Shown here in pieces: positions 6,399 through 14,194 of a DNA stretch of 64,000 nt. The notes under the pieces are model-generated. The model made no database searches. It saw only the letters and a program-made list of their open reading frames with translations, and was not told the DNA's origin. Source of the stretch: Acidobacteriota bacterium (lineage in GTDB: Bacteria > Acidobacteriota > Thermoanaerobaculia > Multivoradales > Multivoraceae); NCBI GenBank assembly GCA_011525365.1, contig WTGQ01000004.1, forward strand, positions 1 through 64,000, read 5' to 3'. A program made the position numbers and the translations under genes. Position 1 is the first letter of the stretch, and each line of letters starts with the position of its first letter.

Positions 6399-6923
6399 TC
6401 AAGGGGACTTCTGGAGCTCCCGGAGCGTCTCCGTGGCGGCCGCGAGTTCGTCCTGGACGAAGTCCTTCTGGCCTCGGGCGGAGTCTCGGGCTAGCTCGAG
6501 TCCGGTGGAGTCGTCCGCGTTGACGAGGTACCGGTCGATGTCCTCGAGTGCCTGCTCCTTGGCCATCCTGGCGATGGTGCCGGCGTCGCCGGCCCAGCGT
6601 CTCTCCCACTCGTCGGTGTGCGCTGCTTGAAGCGCCTGGTGGACGGCGATGAGTTCGTCGTAGAGGCGTTCGGTCTCCGCGCGCGCGGCGGCCGTTTCCG
6701 TGCGCATGACGTCGTCGGGCGGCGACGGCTCCGGGGCTGGTCCGGCGAGCCCGACAAGCATGCTGTCCAGAGATCTCGCGACCTCCATTGCCGGGGCAAA
6801 TGCCGCTTCAACGTCCGCGCTCCTTTGCTCCGGGCTGCGGGTGTTGATGTAGACGACGCCGGCGGTGCTGACGCCGAGCCAGAGGCCGGCGAGGATCGCG
6901 AGGCGCTTGAAGAGGCGGATCAC
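6399..6923 (-). CDS. Membrane-anchored helical protein, unknown
   Basis: This gene encodes 174 residues with one N-terminal transmembrane helix (LAILAGLWLGVSTAGVVYI). A proline-rich hinge follows, then a long charged helical region likely in the periplasm. The start is a GTG that overlaps the TGA of a 12-codon upstream reading frame, indicating translational coupling. No family was recognised. A channel-accessory role is only suggested by location. Confidence 0.6.
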   Translation of the reverse strand: MIRLFKRLAILAGLWLGVSTAGVVYINTRSPEQRSADVEAAFAPAMEVARSLDSMLVGLAGPAPEPSPPDDVMRTETAAARAETERLYDELIAVHQALQAAHTDEWERRWAGDAGTIARMAKEQALEDIDRYLVNADDSTGLELARDSARGQKDFVQDELAAATETLRELQKSP

Positions 6924-6958
6924 AGAGCTTCCTCGGTGGGCGCGTTGCTAGTGGACAT
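6920..6958 (-). CDS. 12-codon leader peptide, truncated paralogue of the 9080 gene
   Basis: The ATG at 6958 encodes MSTSNAPTEEAL and stops in GTGA overlap with the next gene. The peptide resembles the first residues of the protein starting at 9080 (MSTQNSPAEEV), and about 90 bp upstream of both starts is nearly identical. It is therefore the stump of a duplicated gene, now working as a leader that couples the gene at 6923. Confidence 0.55.
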   Translation of the reverse strand: MSTSNAPTEEAL

Positions 6959-7050
6959 GTTCACTTGTTTACTCCTTGGATTGGTGGGTCTGTGGCTTTC
7001 GCCGCTCACCCCCGACAGGCGGCGAGCAACAGGCCCGCCCGGAGAGGAGG
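6951..7050 (-). repeat. Duplicated structured 5' leader, copy A
   Basis: About 60 bp here are identical to the leader at 9073-9169 and the rest is similar. In transcript sense it contains a CGCCGC/GCGGCG stem-loop and ends at the ribosome site and ATG. In this copy the ribosome site region reads AAGGAGTAAACAAG. See the copy at 9073. Confidence 0.75.
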
Positions 7051-7077
7051 AAGAGGCGATTGTCACGCAGCCGGCCA

Positions 7078-7350
7078 TCAGGCGGAGGTCCGTGCGCGCG
7101 CCGGCGCGATCTCGGGCCGGCCGTGCTTGGCGAAGAGCTCGTTGAGCGCTTCTGCCACGAGGTCCTGGATGGTGCAGTCGTGCTCCGCGGCCATGATGCG
7201 CAGCTGGCGCTTGACCTCGGGATCGAAGTATCCCGTGACGTTGGACTTGCCGGCTCTTCCGGGACCAGTCTTCTGGGCCTGCTTTGGCGATGCCACCTGC
7301 CGGCGGGAACCCAACATCGCCTCGCGGAGGTCTCCTCCCTTGGTCGTCAT
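7078..7350 (-). CDS. Ribbon-helix-helix partner of ParA
   Basis: This gene encodes 90 residues with a disordered basic N-terminus. The C-terminal ribbon-helix-helix core is NVTGYFDPEVKRQLRIMAAEH, then TIQDLVAEALNELFAKHG (about 38-80). It lies 13 bp after parA on the same strand. Small plasmids pair such proteins (ParG-like) with ParA in place of ParB, where they bind the centromere and repress the operon. The two other parA genes in the window also have a small partner of this type. Confidence 0.8.
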   Translation of the reverse strand: MTTKGGDLREAMLGSRRQVASPKQAQKTGPGRAGKSNVTGYFDPEVKRQLRIMAAEHDCTIQDLVAEALNELFAKHGRPEIAPARARTSA

Positions 7351-7363
7351 CGTGTTCTCCTGT

Positions 7364-7984
7364 TCATAAGTTCAAGGTGTTGGAAACGAAGGTGTAAACA
7401 AGTTGCGTCTCCGCTGCGGCCTTTCCGCGCGGTTCGTGCTCCTGGACGCCCAGGGCGCGTGCGCTCGCGTGTTCGAAGGCGACGCGCTGGCAGAGCACGT
7501 TCGGGCAGACGGGCAGGCCCAGGTCCGCGATGACGGCAGCGGCCTGGTCGCCCCTGGCGCCGCGCCAGGGCACGGCGTTCAGGACGCTAAGAGCCGGCGT
7601 TCCGGCATAGCTGACGAGATCGATGGTGGTGGCGACGGTCTCGAGGTCGAAGATGGCAGGGCGGCACGGCACGAGGACAAGGCTTGCGGCCTTGGCCGCG
7701 GCGAGCGCGGCGCGCTCGGCGTGAGGCGGCGTGTCGATCAGCAGCAGGTCCGCTCCGCCCTGGCGTGCGCCGGCCAGCATGGATTCGAGGCGAGCCGGTT
7801 GCGCGGAGAGAACGACGGGCGACGCGGCTTGGCGGCGGTCACCCCAACTGCTCGCCGTGGCTTGGGGATCGAGGTCGATGATGGCGGCGGCGCGTCCGTC
7901 AAGTTCAGCAGCGACGGCCAGGTTGACGGCAAGCGTGGTCTTCCCGGTGCCTCCTTTCTGCGCGATGACCGCGACGACTTCCAT
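7364..7984 (-). CDS. parA: ParA-type partition ATPase 1
   Basis: This gene encodes 206 residues, the size of small plasmid ParA proteins without an N-terminal HTH. The deviant Walker A KGGTGKTT is at about 10-17, the A' motif IIDLDPQ at about 35-41, and Walker B LLLIDTPPH near 78-86. It should move plasmid copies on the nucleoid using the neighbouring ribbon-helix-helix protein as adaptor. A 12-bp palindrome CGTGT-TT-ACACG (8011-8022) lies 27 bp upstream of the start as a possible operator or centromere site. Confidence 0.9.
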   Translation of the reverse strand: MEVVAVIAQKGGTGKTTLAVNLAVAAELDGRAAAIIDLDPQATASSWGDRRQAASPVVLSAQPARLESMLAGARQGGADLLLIDTPPHAERAALAAAKAASLVLVPCRPAIFDLETVATTIDLVSYAGTPALSVLNAVPWRGARGDQAAAVIADLGLPVCPNVLCQRVAFEHASARALGVQEHEPRGKAAAETQLVYTFVSNTLNL

Positions 7985-8010
7985 TGCGCGTGAAGGATAT
8001 CACAAGGCAA

Positions 8011-8022
8011 CGTGTTTACACG
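8011..8022. promoter_or_regulatory. CGTGTTTACACG palindrome upstream of parA
   Basis: This perfect 12-bp dyad sits between the parA start and the upstream hic genes. A matching half (CGTGTAAACA) lies at 11689-11698 before virB11 and a weaker one (TTGTTTACTC) at 6965-6974. A shared regulator of partition and transfer genes is a reasonable guess. Confidence 0.5.
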
Positions 8023-8089
8023 CAAAGTCGAGGACTCCATGTCACTTGAAGCCCTGAACAGGGAAGCCGTTCTCGTCGATGTGACGGCT

Positions 8090-8302
8090 TCAGGCCGCGA
8101 CGTGAACCTGGGCCGCGGTCGTCTGGGGCGGCGGCAGGGGATCGCCGTCGCGGCGGAGGCCCTCGAGGTGAAACTCAATGGCCTCCTGCATGAGTTCGAG
8201 GACTTCCTCGGGCGTATCCGCGGCGGCGACGCAGCCGGGAAGGTCGGGAACGTAGGCCGAGTAGTTGTCGCCGGCCTTCTCGATGAGGACGGTGTACCGC
8301 AA
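8090..8302 (-). CDS. Second HicB-like antitoxin in tandem
   Basis: This gene encodes 70 residues from a TTG at 8302 (LRYTVLIEKAGDNYSAYV, then PDLPGC, then EEVLELMQEAIEFHLEGLRRDG), clearly paralogous to the HicB proteins at 8325 and 3665. The start sits 22 bp after the preceding hicB stop without a strong ribosome site, so expression may depend on coupling. A hicA-hicB-hicB arrangement is unusual. The extra copy may be a duplicate serving a different HicA. Confidence 0.7.
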   Translation of the reverse strand: MRYTVLIEKAGDNYSAYVPDLPGCVAAADTPEEVLELMQEAIEFHLEGLRRDGDPLPPPQTTAAQVHVAA

Positions 8303-8324
8303 GAAGACGGACCCGAGGGGGCGG

Positions 8325-8567
8325 CTAGACAGCGGCCTGCATGTTGACCTGAGCGGCCAAGGGCACCTCGACTTCGATGGCAGTGGTGTGGGGCGGTGGC
8401 ACGGGATCGCCGTCTCGCCGCAGGCCTTCGAGGTGGAACTCGATGGCTTCACGGATCAGTTCGATGACTTCGTCGCGGGTCTCGGCCGCAGCGCCGCAGC
8501 CAGGGAGATCGGGAGCGTAGGCTCCGTAGCTGTTCGGGGCCTTCTCGATGAGGACGGTGTACTTCAT
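8325..8567 (-). CDS. hicB: HicB-like antitoxin
   Basis: This gene encodes 80 residues with the HicB core YTVLIEKAPNSYGAYAPDLPG, then DEVIELIREAIEFHLEGLRRDG. The ATG overlaps the hicA stop. It lacks an added DNA-binding domain, so operon control may rest on the HicA-HicB complex or another factor. Confidence 0.85.
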   Translation of the reverse strand: MKYTVLIEKAPNSYGAYAPDLPGCGAAAETRDEVIELIREAIEFHLEGLRRDGDPVPPPHTTAIEVEVPLAAQVNMQAAV

Positions 8568-8767
8568 GACGGTTTCACCTTCTTGAGTCCGGCCTGTTTG
8601 AGGATGTTGTTCCAGGTGCCCGGTGGTACGTCGGTGCTCAACTTACCAGCGATGGTCACCTTGCCGGGTTTGACGGGGTGTCGGTAGTGGCGATGGCTGC
8701 CCTTGATCGTCGCGAGTTCCCAGCCGTCGCGTTCGATGGTGCGTATGGCTTCGCGGACCTTGGGCAT
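8564..8767 (-). CDS. hicA: HicA-family mRNA interferase toxin
   Basis: This gene encodes 67 residues, complete for HicA (dsRBD-like fold): VREAIRTIERDGWELATIKG, then SHRHYRHP with the catalytic His, then VTIAGKLSTDVPPGTWNNIL. It overlaps hicB by four bases, toxin first. It is the intact counterpart of the frameshifted hicA at 3.9 kb. Confidence 0.9.
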   Translation of the reverse strand: MPKVREAIRTIERDGWELATIKGSHRHYRHPVKPGKVTIAGKLSTDVPPGTWNNILKQAGLKKVKPS

Positions 8768-8822
8768 GGGAGAGGAGGGTAACCGGCGACGGCCGGAGCC
8801 GCCGCCGGCGGTGTGGGCGCCT

Positions 8823-9080
8823 CTAGGCGTCCTCCTCCGAGCTCTCGGCGCGGAGTTCGTGGATGCGGGTGTGGACTTGGTCGGCGAGCTTGGCGAGGAC
8901 GAGCAGGTCGTTCAGTCCGAAGCTCCGTCCGGTCTGCCACTTGCCGTCGCCGTTGCGGTAGAGCTTGCCGAAGGTGACGCGGTAGCGGACGTTGCCGTCG
9001 TCTCCGACGTGGTTGCGCCAGATGGCGGCCTTGACGGTTCCGATGCGGACTTCCTCGGCGGGAGAGTTCTGGGTGGACAT
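8823..9080 (-). CDS. Small conserved plasmid/phage protein, possible ssDNA-binding type
   Basis: This gene encodes 85 residues. The ATG at 9080 follows a strong AAGGAGGAAAC ribosome site. The core (VKAAIWRNHVGDDGNVRYRV, then TFGKLYRNGDGKWQTGRSFG, then LNDLLVLAKLADQVHTRI) has the look of a widespread small family in mobile elements with a beta-rich fold ending in one helix. A nucleic-acid-binding role is inferred from that look only. It stands alone, 55 bp downstream of hicA, with a structured 5' leader (9073-9169). Confidence 0.6.
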   Translation of the reverse strand: MSTQNSPAEEVRIGTVKAAIWRNHVGDDGNVRYRVTFGKLYRNGDGKWQTGRSFGLNDLLVLAKLADQVHTRIHELRAESSEEDA

Positions 9081-9169
9081 GTTTTGTTTCCTCCTTGGGT
9101 TGGTGGGTCTGTGGCTTTCGCCGCTCACCCCCGACAGGCGGCGAGCAACAGGCCCGCCCCAAGAGGAGG
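9073..9169 (-). repeat. Duplicated structured 5' leader, copy B
   Basis: This is the leader of the 85-residue gene and matches 6951-7050. The conserved part holds a CGCCGC...GCGGCG hairpin and ends 20-30 bases before the ribosome site. Conservation of the untranslated leader while the downstream gene was lost in copy A suggests a regulatory function. Confidence 0.75.
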
Positions 9170-9562
9170 ATGCGGCGTAGGCGTCGACGCGCCGGGGAGA
9201 AGCCGGCACGAAGCGAGGGGGTGACAGGCGGCCCTTGGGCCGAGCGAAGCGGCCTGGCGGCTCCTTGCGCCGGCCCGCGGGGCGTCGACGCCGGAGCCAG
9301 CGCCTGAGTGTCCACCCTTTGACCGGCGAGCAGGAGTTCCGCGCCGGCAAAGGCGACAGAGCCATCCGGGGACCACGTGGGCCAGTCGGGCCAAGGGGAC
9401 GAGGGCGTCCGGCGGGGACGGCCAGGGGCCGCGGGTGGCAGACCGGCCGGGGCTTCGGGGAATGTACGGCCGTACATTGCCGATTCCGGCACACGCGCTT
9501 TCCGCGAAGCGGCCCCACGGAGGGGCCGTGAAACAGTCGGCGGCGGCCCAGGCCGTCGCCGC
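9170..9562. other. Non-coding stretch with a perfect 18-bp palindrome
   Basis: No gene is evident here. The stretch contains AATGTACGGCCGTACATT at 9461-9478 embedded in about 50 bp that recur at 35459-35508. The rest is GC-rich sequence with no coding character that I can support. Confidence 0.5.
9461..9478. promoter_or_regulatory. AATGTACGGCCGTACATT palindrome, site 1
   Basis: This is a perfect 18-bp dyad flanked by GGCTTCGGGG on the left and GCCGATTCCGGC on the right. The same block with one base change in the dyad is at 35474-35491. A third, partial match (GATGTGCGGCCGTAC) lies near 4176. It could be a recombination or regulator-binding site. Confidence 0.55.
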
Positions 9563-10123
9563 TCAGCCATGTGCGAGGACGAGGCCGCCCGCGGCCGCGA
9601 CGAGCCAGCAGGAGGCGACGACGGCGATGCCGCCGCGCAGACGACGCCTGGAAGGCGCTTCGCCCCGCAGGGCGACCGCGCTGGTGGCCGCGGCGGCCAC
9701 GGGGAGCAGCGCGGGGAAGAGGAAACCGAGCGTGAGCCCGGCGAAGACGGCGGCGAGGCTCATGGAGACGGCCATGGCGCATGGCGCGGCGATGAGCCTG
9801 GGGTCCGGGCACGGCATGACCGGGAACTCCCATCCGGCGAGCGCGAGGGTCGCGGCGCCGGCGACAAGAGCGGCGGCCGTGCCGGCCGCGTAGACGGCGA
9901 GGAAGTGCTCTAAGGGGTCGGCGGAGCCGGCCTGGCGGCGGTGCCAGACGCGCGCTCCCAGGAGCGCGGCGATGAGCCATGGCCATCCAGGGGCGGTGGC
10001 GAGGAACGTCAGTACGTCGGAGCCTGGGCTGCTCCAGGCGGCGAGTAGCGCCGCCCAGCCCAGGCCGACGCAGCCGGCCGTAACGGCCGCGAGGAAGAGG
10101 GCGTGGCGCGCCGAGGGGGTCAC
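9563..10123 (-). CDS. Polytopic membrane protein, unknown
   Basis: This gene encodes 186 residues from a GTG at 10123 that overlaps the stop of the previous gene (GTGA). About five hydrophobic helices span the length (ALFLAAVTAGCVGLGWAALL, then WLIAALLGARVW, then AAGTAAALVAGAATLAL, then MSLAAVFAGLTLGFLFPALL, then GIAVVASCWLVAAAGGLVLA). It is the last gene of the virB11-containing operon. An accessory transfer function is only guilt by association. Confidence 0.6.
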   Translation of the reverse strand: MTPSARHALFLAAVTAGCVGLGWAALLAAWSSPGSDVLTFLATAPGWPWLIAALLGARVWHRRQAGSADPLEHFLAVYAAGTAAALVAGAATLALAGWEFPVMPCPDPRLIAAPCAMAVSMSLAAVFAGLTLGFLFPALLPVAAAATSAVALRGEAPSRRRLRGGIAVVASCWLVAAAGGLVLAHG

Positions 10124-10437
10124 CTGGTGCGTGCGCGTGGGCAGCCGCGACGGGGATTGCGAAAGTGGCGGCCGGGAGATGAGGCCGTGGGGATGAAGCG
10201 TGGGCGGCGGCGGCGGCGCTTCAATCGGCGTGCCCACCAGAGGTGGCGGAAGCGTTTTTCGTGGAGGAGGAGGTGTTCGAGGTGGGCGGCTCGTTCGTTG
10301 GCGTGCTCGAGGTCCACGTGGAGGTCGGTGATCGCGAGGTCCGCGCCGAGGCGCTCGATTTCGAGGCGGAAGTCCGCGACGATCGCCTCGACCCACAGCT
10401 CTCGCTCGTTGCGCGAGGGCGGGAAGTCGTCGGTCAC
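10120..10437 (-). CDS. Small charged helical protein, unknown
   Basis: This gene encodes 105 residues from a GTG (VTDDFPPSRN) overlapping the upstream stop as TAGTG. The first 70 residues are strongly helical with heptad-like spacing (LEIERLGADLAITDLHVDLE). The tail is very Arg-rich. It is tightly coupled on both sides. A nucleic-acid-binding or relaxosome accessory role is possible but unproven. Confidence 0.5.
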   Translation of the reverse strand: MTDDFPPSRNERELWVEAIVADFRLEIERLGADLAITDLHVDLEHANERAAHLEHLLLHEKRFRHLWWARRLKRRRRRPRFIPTASSPGRHFRNPRRGCPRARTR

Positions 10438-10655
10438 TAGCGTCGCTCCGGCTCGGGAGAGCTGGCCTGGTCCTTACTGGCCTCGGCCTTGGCGAGGGCG
10501 TCCCGGACGGCCTCACGCATCCATTCGGTGGGTCGGCGGCTTTCGGCGGCGGCCGCCGCGTGGATGCGGGGCCGCAGTTCGACCGGGAAGCGGATGGAGG
10601 TGGTGTACGTCTTGACCTGTGTCACGGGAGGGTCCTTTTGGCGGTTGAGGGTCAT
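10437..10655 (-). CDS. Ribbon-helix-helix regulator following virB11
   Basis: This gene encodes 72 residues. The core VKTYTTSIRFPVELRPRIHAAA, then RPTEWMREAVRDAL, fits the CopG/Arc ribbon-helix-helix fold. The start overlaps the virB11 stop by four bases, and an internal GTG (VTQVKTYTT) is an alternative start. It may be a relaxosome accessory or a repressor of the transfer operon. Confidence 0.7.
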   Translation of the reverse strand: MTLNRQKDPPVTQVKTYTTSIRFPVELRPRIHAAAAAESRRPTEWMREAVRDALAKAEASKDQASSPEPERR

Positions 10656-11677
10656 GCGGAGGCGGCCTTCCGTTTCGTGGGCCGCTTCCGCTTCGCGGTT
10701 GGGGAGGGCGCGGCGGCCGGGACGGCCGCGGGCCGCGAGGCGACGGGGTCGATGAGCCAGGATTCGTCCTCCGCGTTCCAGCCTCGGAGCGCGATCGCCT
10801 CCTCGACGTAGCGCCGGCCTTTGAGGCGCGTGACGTGGAGGATGAGGGAGATGCCGTCGACGACGCTCCTGCAGACGACCTCCCAGGGGAGTTCGCCGGC
10901 CTGCATGGCGCAGCTGGCCAGGCGCGAGAGCGCGGAGCGTGCGTTGTTGGCGTGGATGGTGGTGAGGGAGCCGCCGTGGCCCGTGTTGAGGGCCTGGAGG
11001 AGGTCGGCGGCTTCCTGTCCGCGGACTTCTCCGACCACGATGTGATCGGGTCGGTGGCGGAGCGAGTGCTTGACCAGGTCGCGGATGGTGAGGGATCCCT
11101 CGCCGAGGTCCCGGGCCTCGAAGCGGACGGTGTTGGCCTGCTCGATGCGGAGCTCCAGGGTGTCCTCGATGGAGACGATGCGCTCGTGGTGCGGGAGAAG
11201 CTCGATGAGCGCGTTCAGCAGTGTGGTCTTGCCGCTGCCGGTGCCTCCGCTGACGAGGATGTTCCGGCGGTTTGCGAGGGCGTCCGTGGCGGCCTCGAGG
11301 ATGGCCGGGGTGAGGCTGCCGTTGTCGACGAGGTCCTGGGCGGAGAAGGAGCGGTTGCCGAAGCGCCTGATGGTGATCGCGACGTCGGGCGCCGCCGGCG
11401 GCGTGGTGATGGCGACACGGGAGCCGTCGGGGAGCCTGGCGTCGAGCGCGGGATCGGTCTTGGGGTCGAGTCCCAGGGGCCGGGCGATGCTGATGGCTGC
11501 TCGGCGTAGCGCTCCTTCGTCGAGGAACGGGACTTCGAGCGGCTGGAGGCCCTTGCCGGCTCGTTCGGCCCAGGCGTTGTACGGGCCGTTGATCATGATT
11601 TCGGTCACCTCCGGGTCGTCGAGTAGCTCTTCGAGGCCCGGCAGGAAGGTCTTCAGGGAGTCGAGGGAGTCGGCCAT
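10652..11677 (-). CDS. virB11: VirB11/TrbB-type transfer ATPase
   Basis: This gene encodes 341 residues forming a hexameric traffic ATPase of the conjugation channel. The N-terminal domain is about 1-135, Walker A GGTGSGKT at 144-151, the Asp box SIEDTLEL at about 169-176, Walker B-like HIVVGEVRG at 212-220 and the His box GHGGSLTTIHANN at 233-245. All are intact. A CGTGTAAACA motif lies 11 bp before the start and may mark the operator of this operon (virB11, rhh, two small proteins). Confidence 0.95.
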   Translation of the reverse strand: MADSLDSLKTFLPGLEELLDDPEVTEIMINGPYNAWAERAGKGLQPLEVPFLDEGALRRAAISIARPLGLDPKTDPALDARLPDGSRVAITTPPAAPDVAITIRRFGNRSFSAQDLVDNGSLTPAILEAATDALANRRNILVSGGTGSGKTTLLNALIELLPHHERIVSIEDTLELRIEQANTVRFEARDLGEGSLTIRDLVKHSLRHRPDHIVVGEVRGQEAADLLQALNTGHGGSLTTIHANNARSALSRLASCAMQAGELPWEVVCRSVVDGISLILHVTRLKGRRYVEEAIALRGWNAEDESWLIDPVASRPAAVPAAAPSPTAKRKRPTKRKAASA

Positions 11678-11734
11678 CGTGAGTTGGCGTGTAAACAGGT
11701 AAAGGAGTGAGGTTGCGGGGGTGTCAACAAGGAA

Positions 11735-14194
11735 TCAGATTTCGCCGGCGTCTCGCTGTCGCCAGTAGGAGCGGTCGTGGGGAAGGTAGTGGGGTTTGAG
11801 GTAGAGCCTGGTCGCCGGCAGGGACTTGGCGCCGTCGTAGGGGAGGGCGATGGCCTGGTAGTTCTGCAGCAGGGTGAAGGTCCGCGCATGGAACATGGGT
11901 TCCCTTTGCTCGCGGTAGGTCTTGCTGGCTCCGAGGCTGCCGCCCTGGCCGCCGCCCGCTCGGGCGGCGACCAGCGAGAAGGCCGGCTTGCTCGACTCGG
12001 AGAAGGAGTAGGAGGGCGAGAGCCGGGCGACCTTGCCGCACATGTTGGAGGCGAGGTCGGCGCTGGAGTCGTCGCTGAGGGTGAGGAAAATGCGGGTTCG
12101 GAGCGTCTGGAGCAGTGTGCGCCAGGCGTCGTTTCCGGAGAGGACGGACCGGAGCGAGGCGATGGACTGGGTGGCGACGATGGGGATGCACTTGCACTGC
12201 CGGGTGAGCGCGAAGGACTTCTCGTCTCCGGAGGGGTCGTCCTCGCCGACCGTGGCGAAGCTCTGGTATTCGTCGCAGAGGAAGACGGCCGGCCGGAAGT
12301 AGCGGTCGGGCTCGCGCTTCATCTGGGCCGGCCTGCGGAGCAGGGTTTGTAGCCAGGCGTTCTTGAGCATGACGCCGATGGCTCGGGCGAGCGCGGGGTT
12401 CGCGCCCGCGGGCATGTTGAGGGCCAGGACCTTGCCGCCCTCGATGAGGTCGGCGAGGGGCGGCAGCGGCTTGAGGGTGCCTCCGGCGACGCGGCCGTCC
12501 GTTTCGGAGCCCGTCTCGGCGCGATCCGCGTCCGGGGACTCCGTTTCGGGGCTGTTTGGTCCGTTTCCCATAGGGGTCGCGGGCGGATCAGGGGCGTTCA
12601 CGCCGGGTGAGGGCGGCGCGAAGAGCCTGGCGATGTCGGGCAGGTCGAAGATGGAGAGGAAGACGGAGACGCTTTCGACGATGGAGGTGCGGAGCTTCTT
12701 GTCGAGCGCCAGCCAGTCGTTCTGGTACCAGCGGTTGACGGCCTCCAGGCGGGCCAGGCGCTCGTCCGGCGGCGCCGGGCGCGCCTCCACGGATTCCCAG
12801 GGGACGCCGAGCCGGTCGAGGCGCTCCGTCGTCTCCGCGCTGGCGGGAGCGACGAGGCCGCCGCGCCGGTCGGGTTCGAGATCGAGGTCCTGGAGCTCGG
12901 GGTGGCCGTCGTGCTCGGTGGGGATCCGGATCCGGGGCTCGGAGGCCGGCCGCTTGCAGAGCTTGCGCGCCGCGTCGATCTTGGTCTGGAACGCTTTGGG
13001 GTCGATGGTGAGCCGGTAGACGTCTCGGAGGGTGACCCAGGGATCGGGGAAGACGCGGTGGAGTTCGATGATCCACCTGATGAGGTTGGTCGACGCCTGC
13101 TGCCAGAAGGGCTCCTTGCCTCGTCCGAAGAGCTGGTTCAGCAGGGTGGCGAGGGAGTAGGCGAGGCTGTAGCTGTCCATGTCGGAGTCGAGGGGGTTCC
13201 ATTGCCAGCGTCCGCCCAGGGCGATCTCGACGTAGTCGTCCTCGCGTCCGTTGTCGGCGAGCAGCTGGCGGACGTCGTGGCAGAAATCGCCCTTGACCTC
13301 GAGGACGAGTCCGGCGGCTCGCTTTCGCGGGTCGTGCGCCTGCCAGGCGAAGAGTTGCTCTGCGAAGGGCCGCATGCATCCGCTGGTCTTTCCGGTGCCG
13401 ACGGCTCCGAAGATGGCGACGCCGGTGTAGAGGCCGCGCTCGGGTATGGAGAGCCACCGTGGGCGGCTGGCCTCCGTGGCCTCGATCGGGTGATGGAGTT
13501 CACCGAGGACGAGGGAGGGCGCCTCGTCCTGGGTGGAGGCCGGCCAGTCGGGGAGGACGCCGCGTCCTCGGCGCGAAGACTCCTCTCGAGAGCCGAGCCA
13601 GACCCGGACCGAGCCGGAGAGGAGGAGGATTCCTCCGAAGGCGACGATTCCGGGGGCGGCGAGGTGCCAGGCCCGCAGGAGTGCGTGGACGGCGGGGTCG
13701 TGGTACTGAATGAAGTCGAGGAGCGGGTCCTCGCCAATGGCGGGGAACGGCCGGACCTGGTCGGCCCATCTGAACGCTCCGAAGCCGGCCGCTAGGGCGA
13801 TGAGGAAGCGGACGGTGACGGCGCGCCTGAGCGCCCGGAGGAGCCGGCCCAGGCGTCGAACGAGAGCGGCTCCGAGTGCGATCGCGCCGCGGTCGAGGAA
13901 TCGGCCGATGGCGTCGAGGATCAGGTTGGCGGAGGCGACGAGCAAGGCCGTAAAGACGGCCCACGAGGCCGCCCTCACGAGGGGGAACTCGGCCGGCGTG
14001 CGCAGCGCGAGGAAGTCGAGCCAGGCGATACTGCCTGGGCTTGGCCAAGTGGCGAATCGCAGCGCGAAGAAGAGGACGCAGAGGCCAGCGAAAGCGGGCG
14101 CGAGAGCGACGACGGCAAGTCGGCGGCCGCCGGTGAGCATACGGGCCAGGAGGCGCGGCCGCGCCGCTGCCGCCGATCCGTTCGCGGTGGTCAT
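11735..14194 (-). CDS. virD4: VirD4/TraG-type coupling protein
   Basis: This gene encodes 819 residues. N-terminal hydrophobic helices (about 25-45, 75-95, 128-142, 182-200) anchor it in the inner membrane, more than the usual two. Walker A GAVGTGKT is at 263-270 and Walker B VFLCDEYQSF lies in the C-terminal third, followed by the QCKCIPIVATQSIASL segment typical of TraD/TraG/VirD4. A Pro/Ser/acid insert (around GVNAPDPPATPMGNGPNSPE) interrupts the ATPase domain. It brings the relaxase-DNA complex to the channel. The only relaxase genes in the window lie at 47 and 51 kb. Confidence 0.92.
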   Translation of the reverse strand: MTTANGSAAAARPRLLARMLTGGRRLAVVALAPAFAGLCVLFFALRFATWPSPGSIAWLDFLALRTPAEFPLVRAASWAVFTALLVASANLILDAIGRFLDRGAIALGAALVRRLGRLLRALRRAVTVRFLIALAAGFGAFRWADQVRPFPAIGEDPLLDFIQYHDPAVHALLRAWHLAAPGIVAFGGILLLSGSVRVWLGSREESSRRGRGVLPDWPASTQDEAPSLVLGELHHPIEATEASRPRWLSIPERGLYTGVAIFGAVGTGKTSGCMRPFAEQLFAWQAHDPRKRAAGLVLEVKGDFCHDVRQLLADNGREDDYVEIALGGRWQWNPLDSDMDSYSLAYSLATLLNQLFGRGKEPFWQQASTNLIRWIIELHRVFPDPWVTLRDVYRLTIDPKAFQTKIDAARKLCKRPASEPRIRIPTEHDGHPELQDLDLEPDRRGGLVAPASAETTERLDRLGVPWESVEARPAPPDERLARLEAVNRWYQNDWLALDKKLRTSIVESVSVFLSIFDLPDIARLFAPPSPGVNAPDPPATPMGNGPNSPETESPDADRAETGSETDGRVAGGTLKPLPPLADLIEGGKVLALNMPAGANPALARAIGVMLKNAWLQTLLRRPAQMKREPDRYFRPAVFLCDEYQSFATVGEDDPSGDEKSFALTRQCKCIPIVATQSIASLRSVLSGNDAWRTLLQTLRTRIFLTLSDDSSADLASNMCGKVARLSPSYSFSESSKPAFSLVAARAGGGQGGSLGASKTYREQREPMFHARTFTLLQNYQAIALPYDGAKSLPATRLYLKPHYLPHDRSYWRQRDAGEI

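Noticed and set aside
9170..9460. A protein gene upstream of the 85-residue gene
   Set aside because: The open frames here are Arg/Gly/Pro-rich shadows without ribosome sites.
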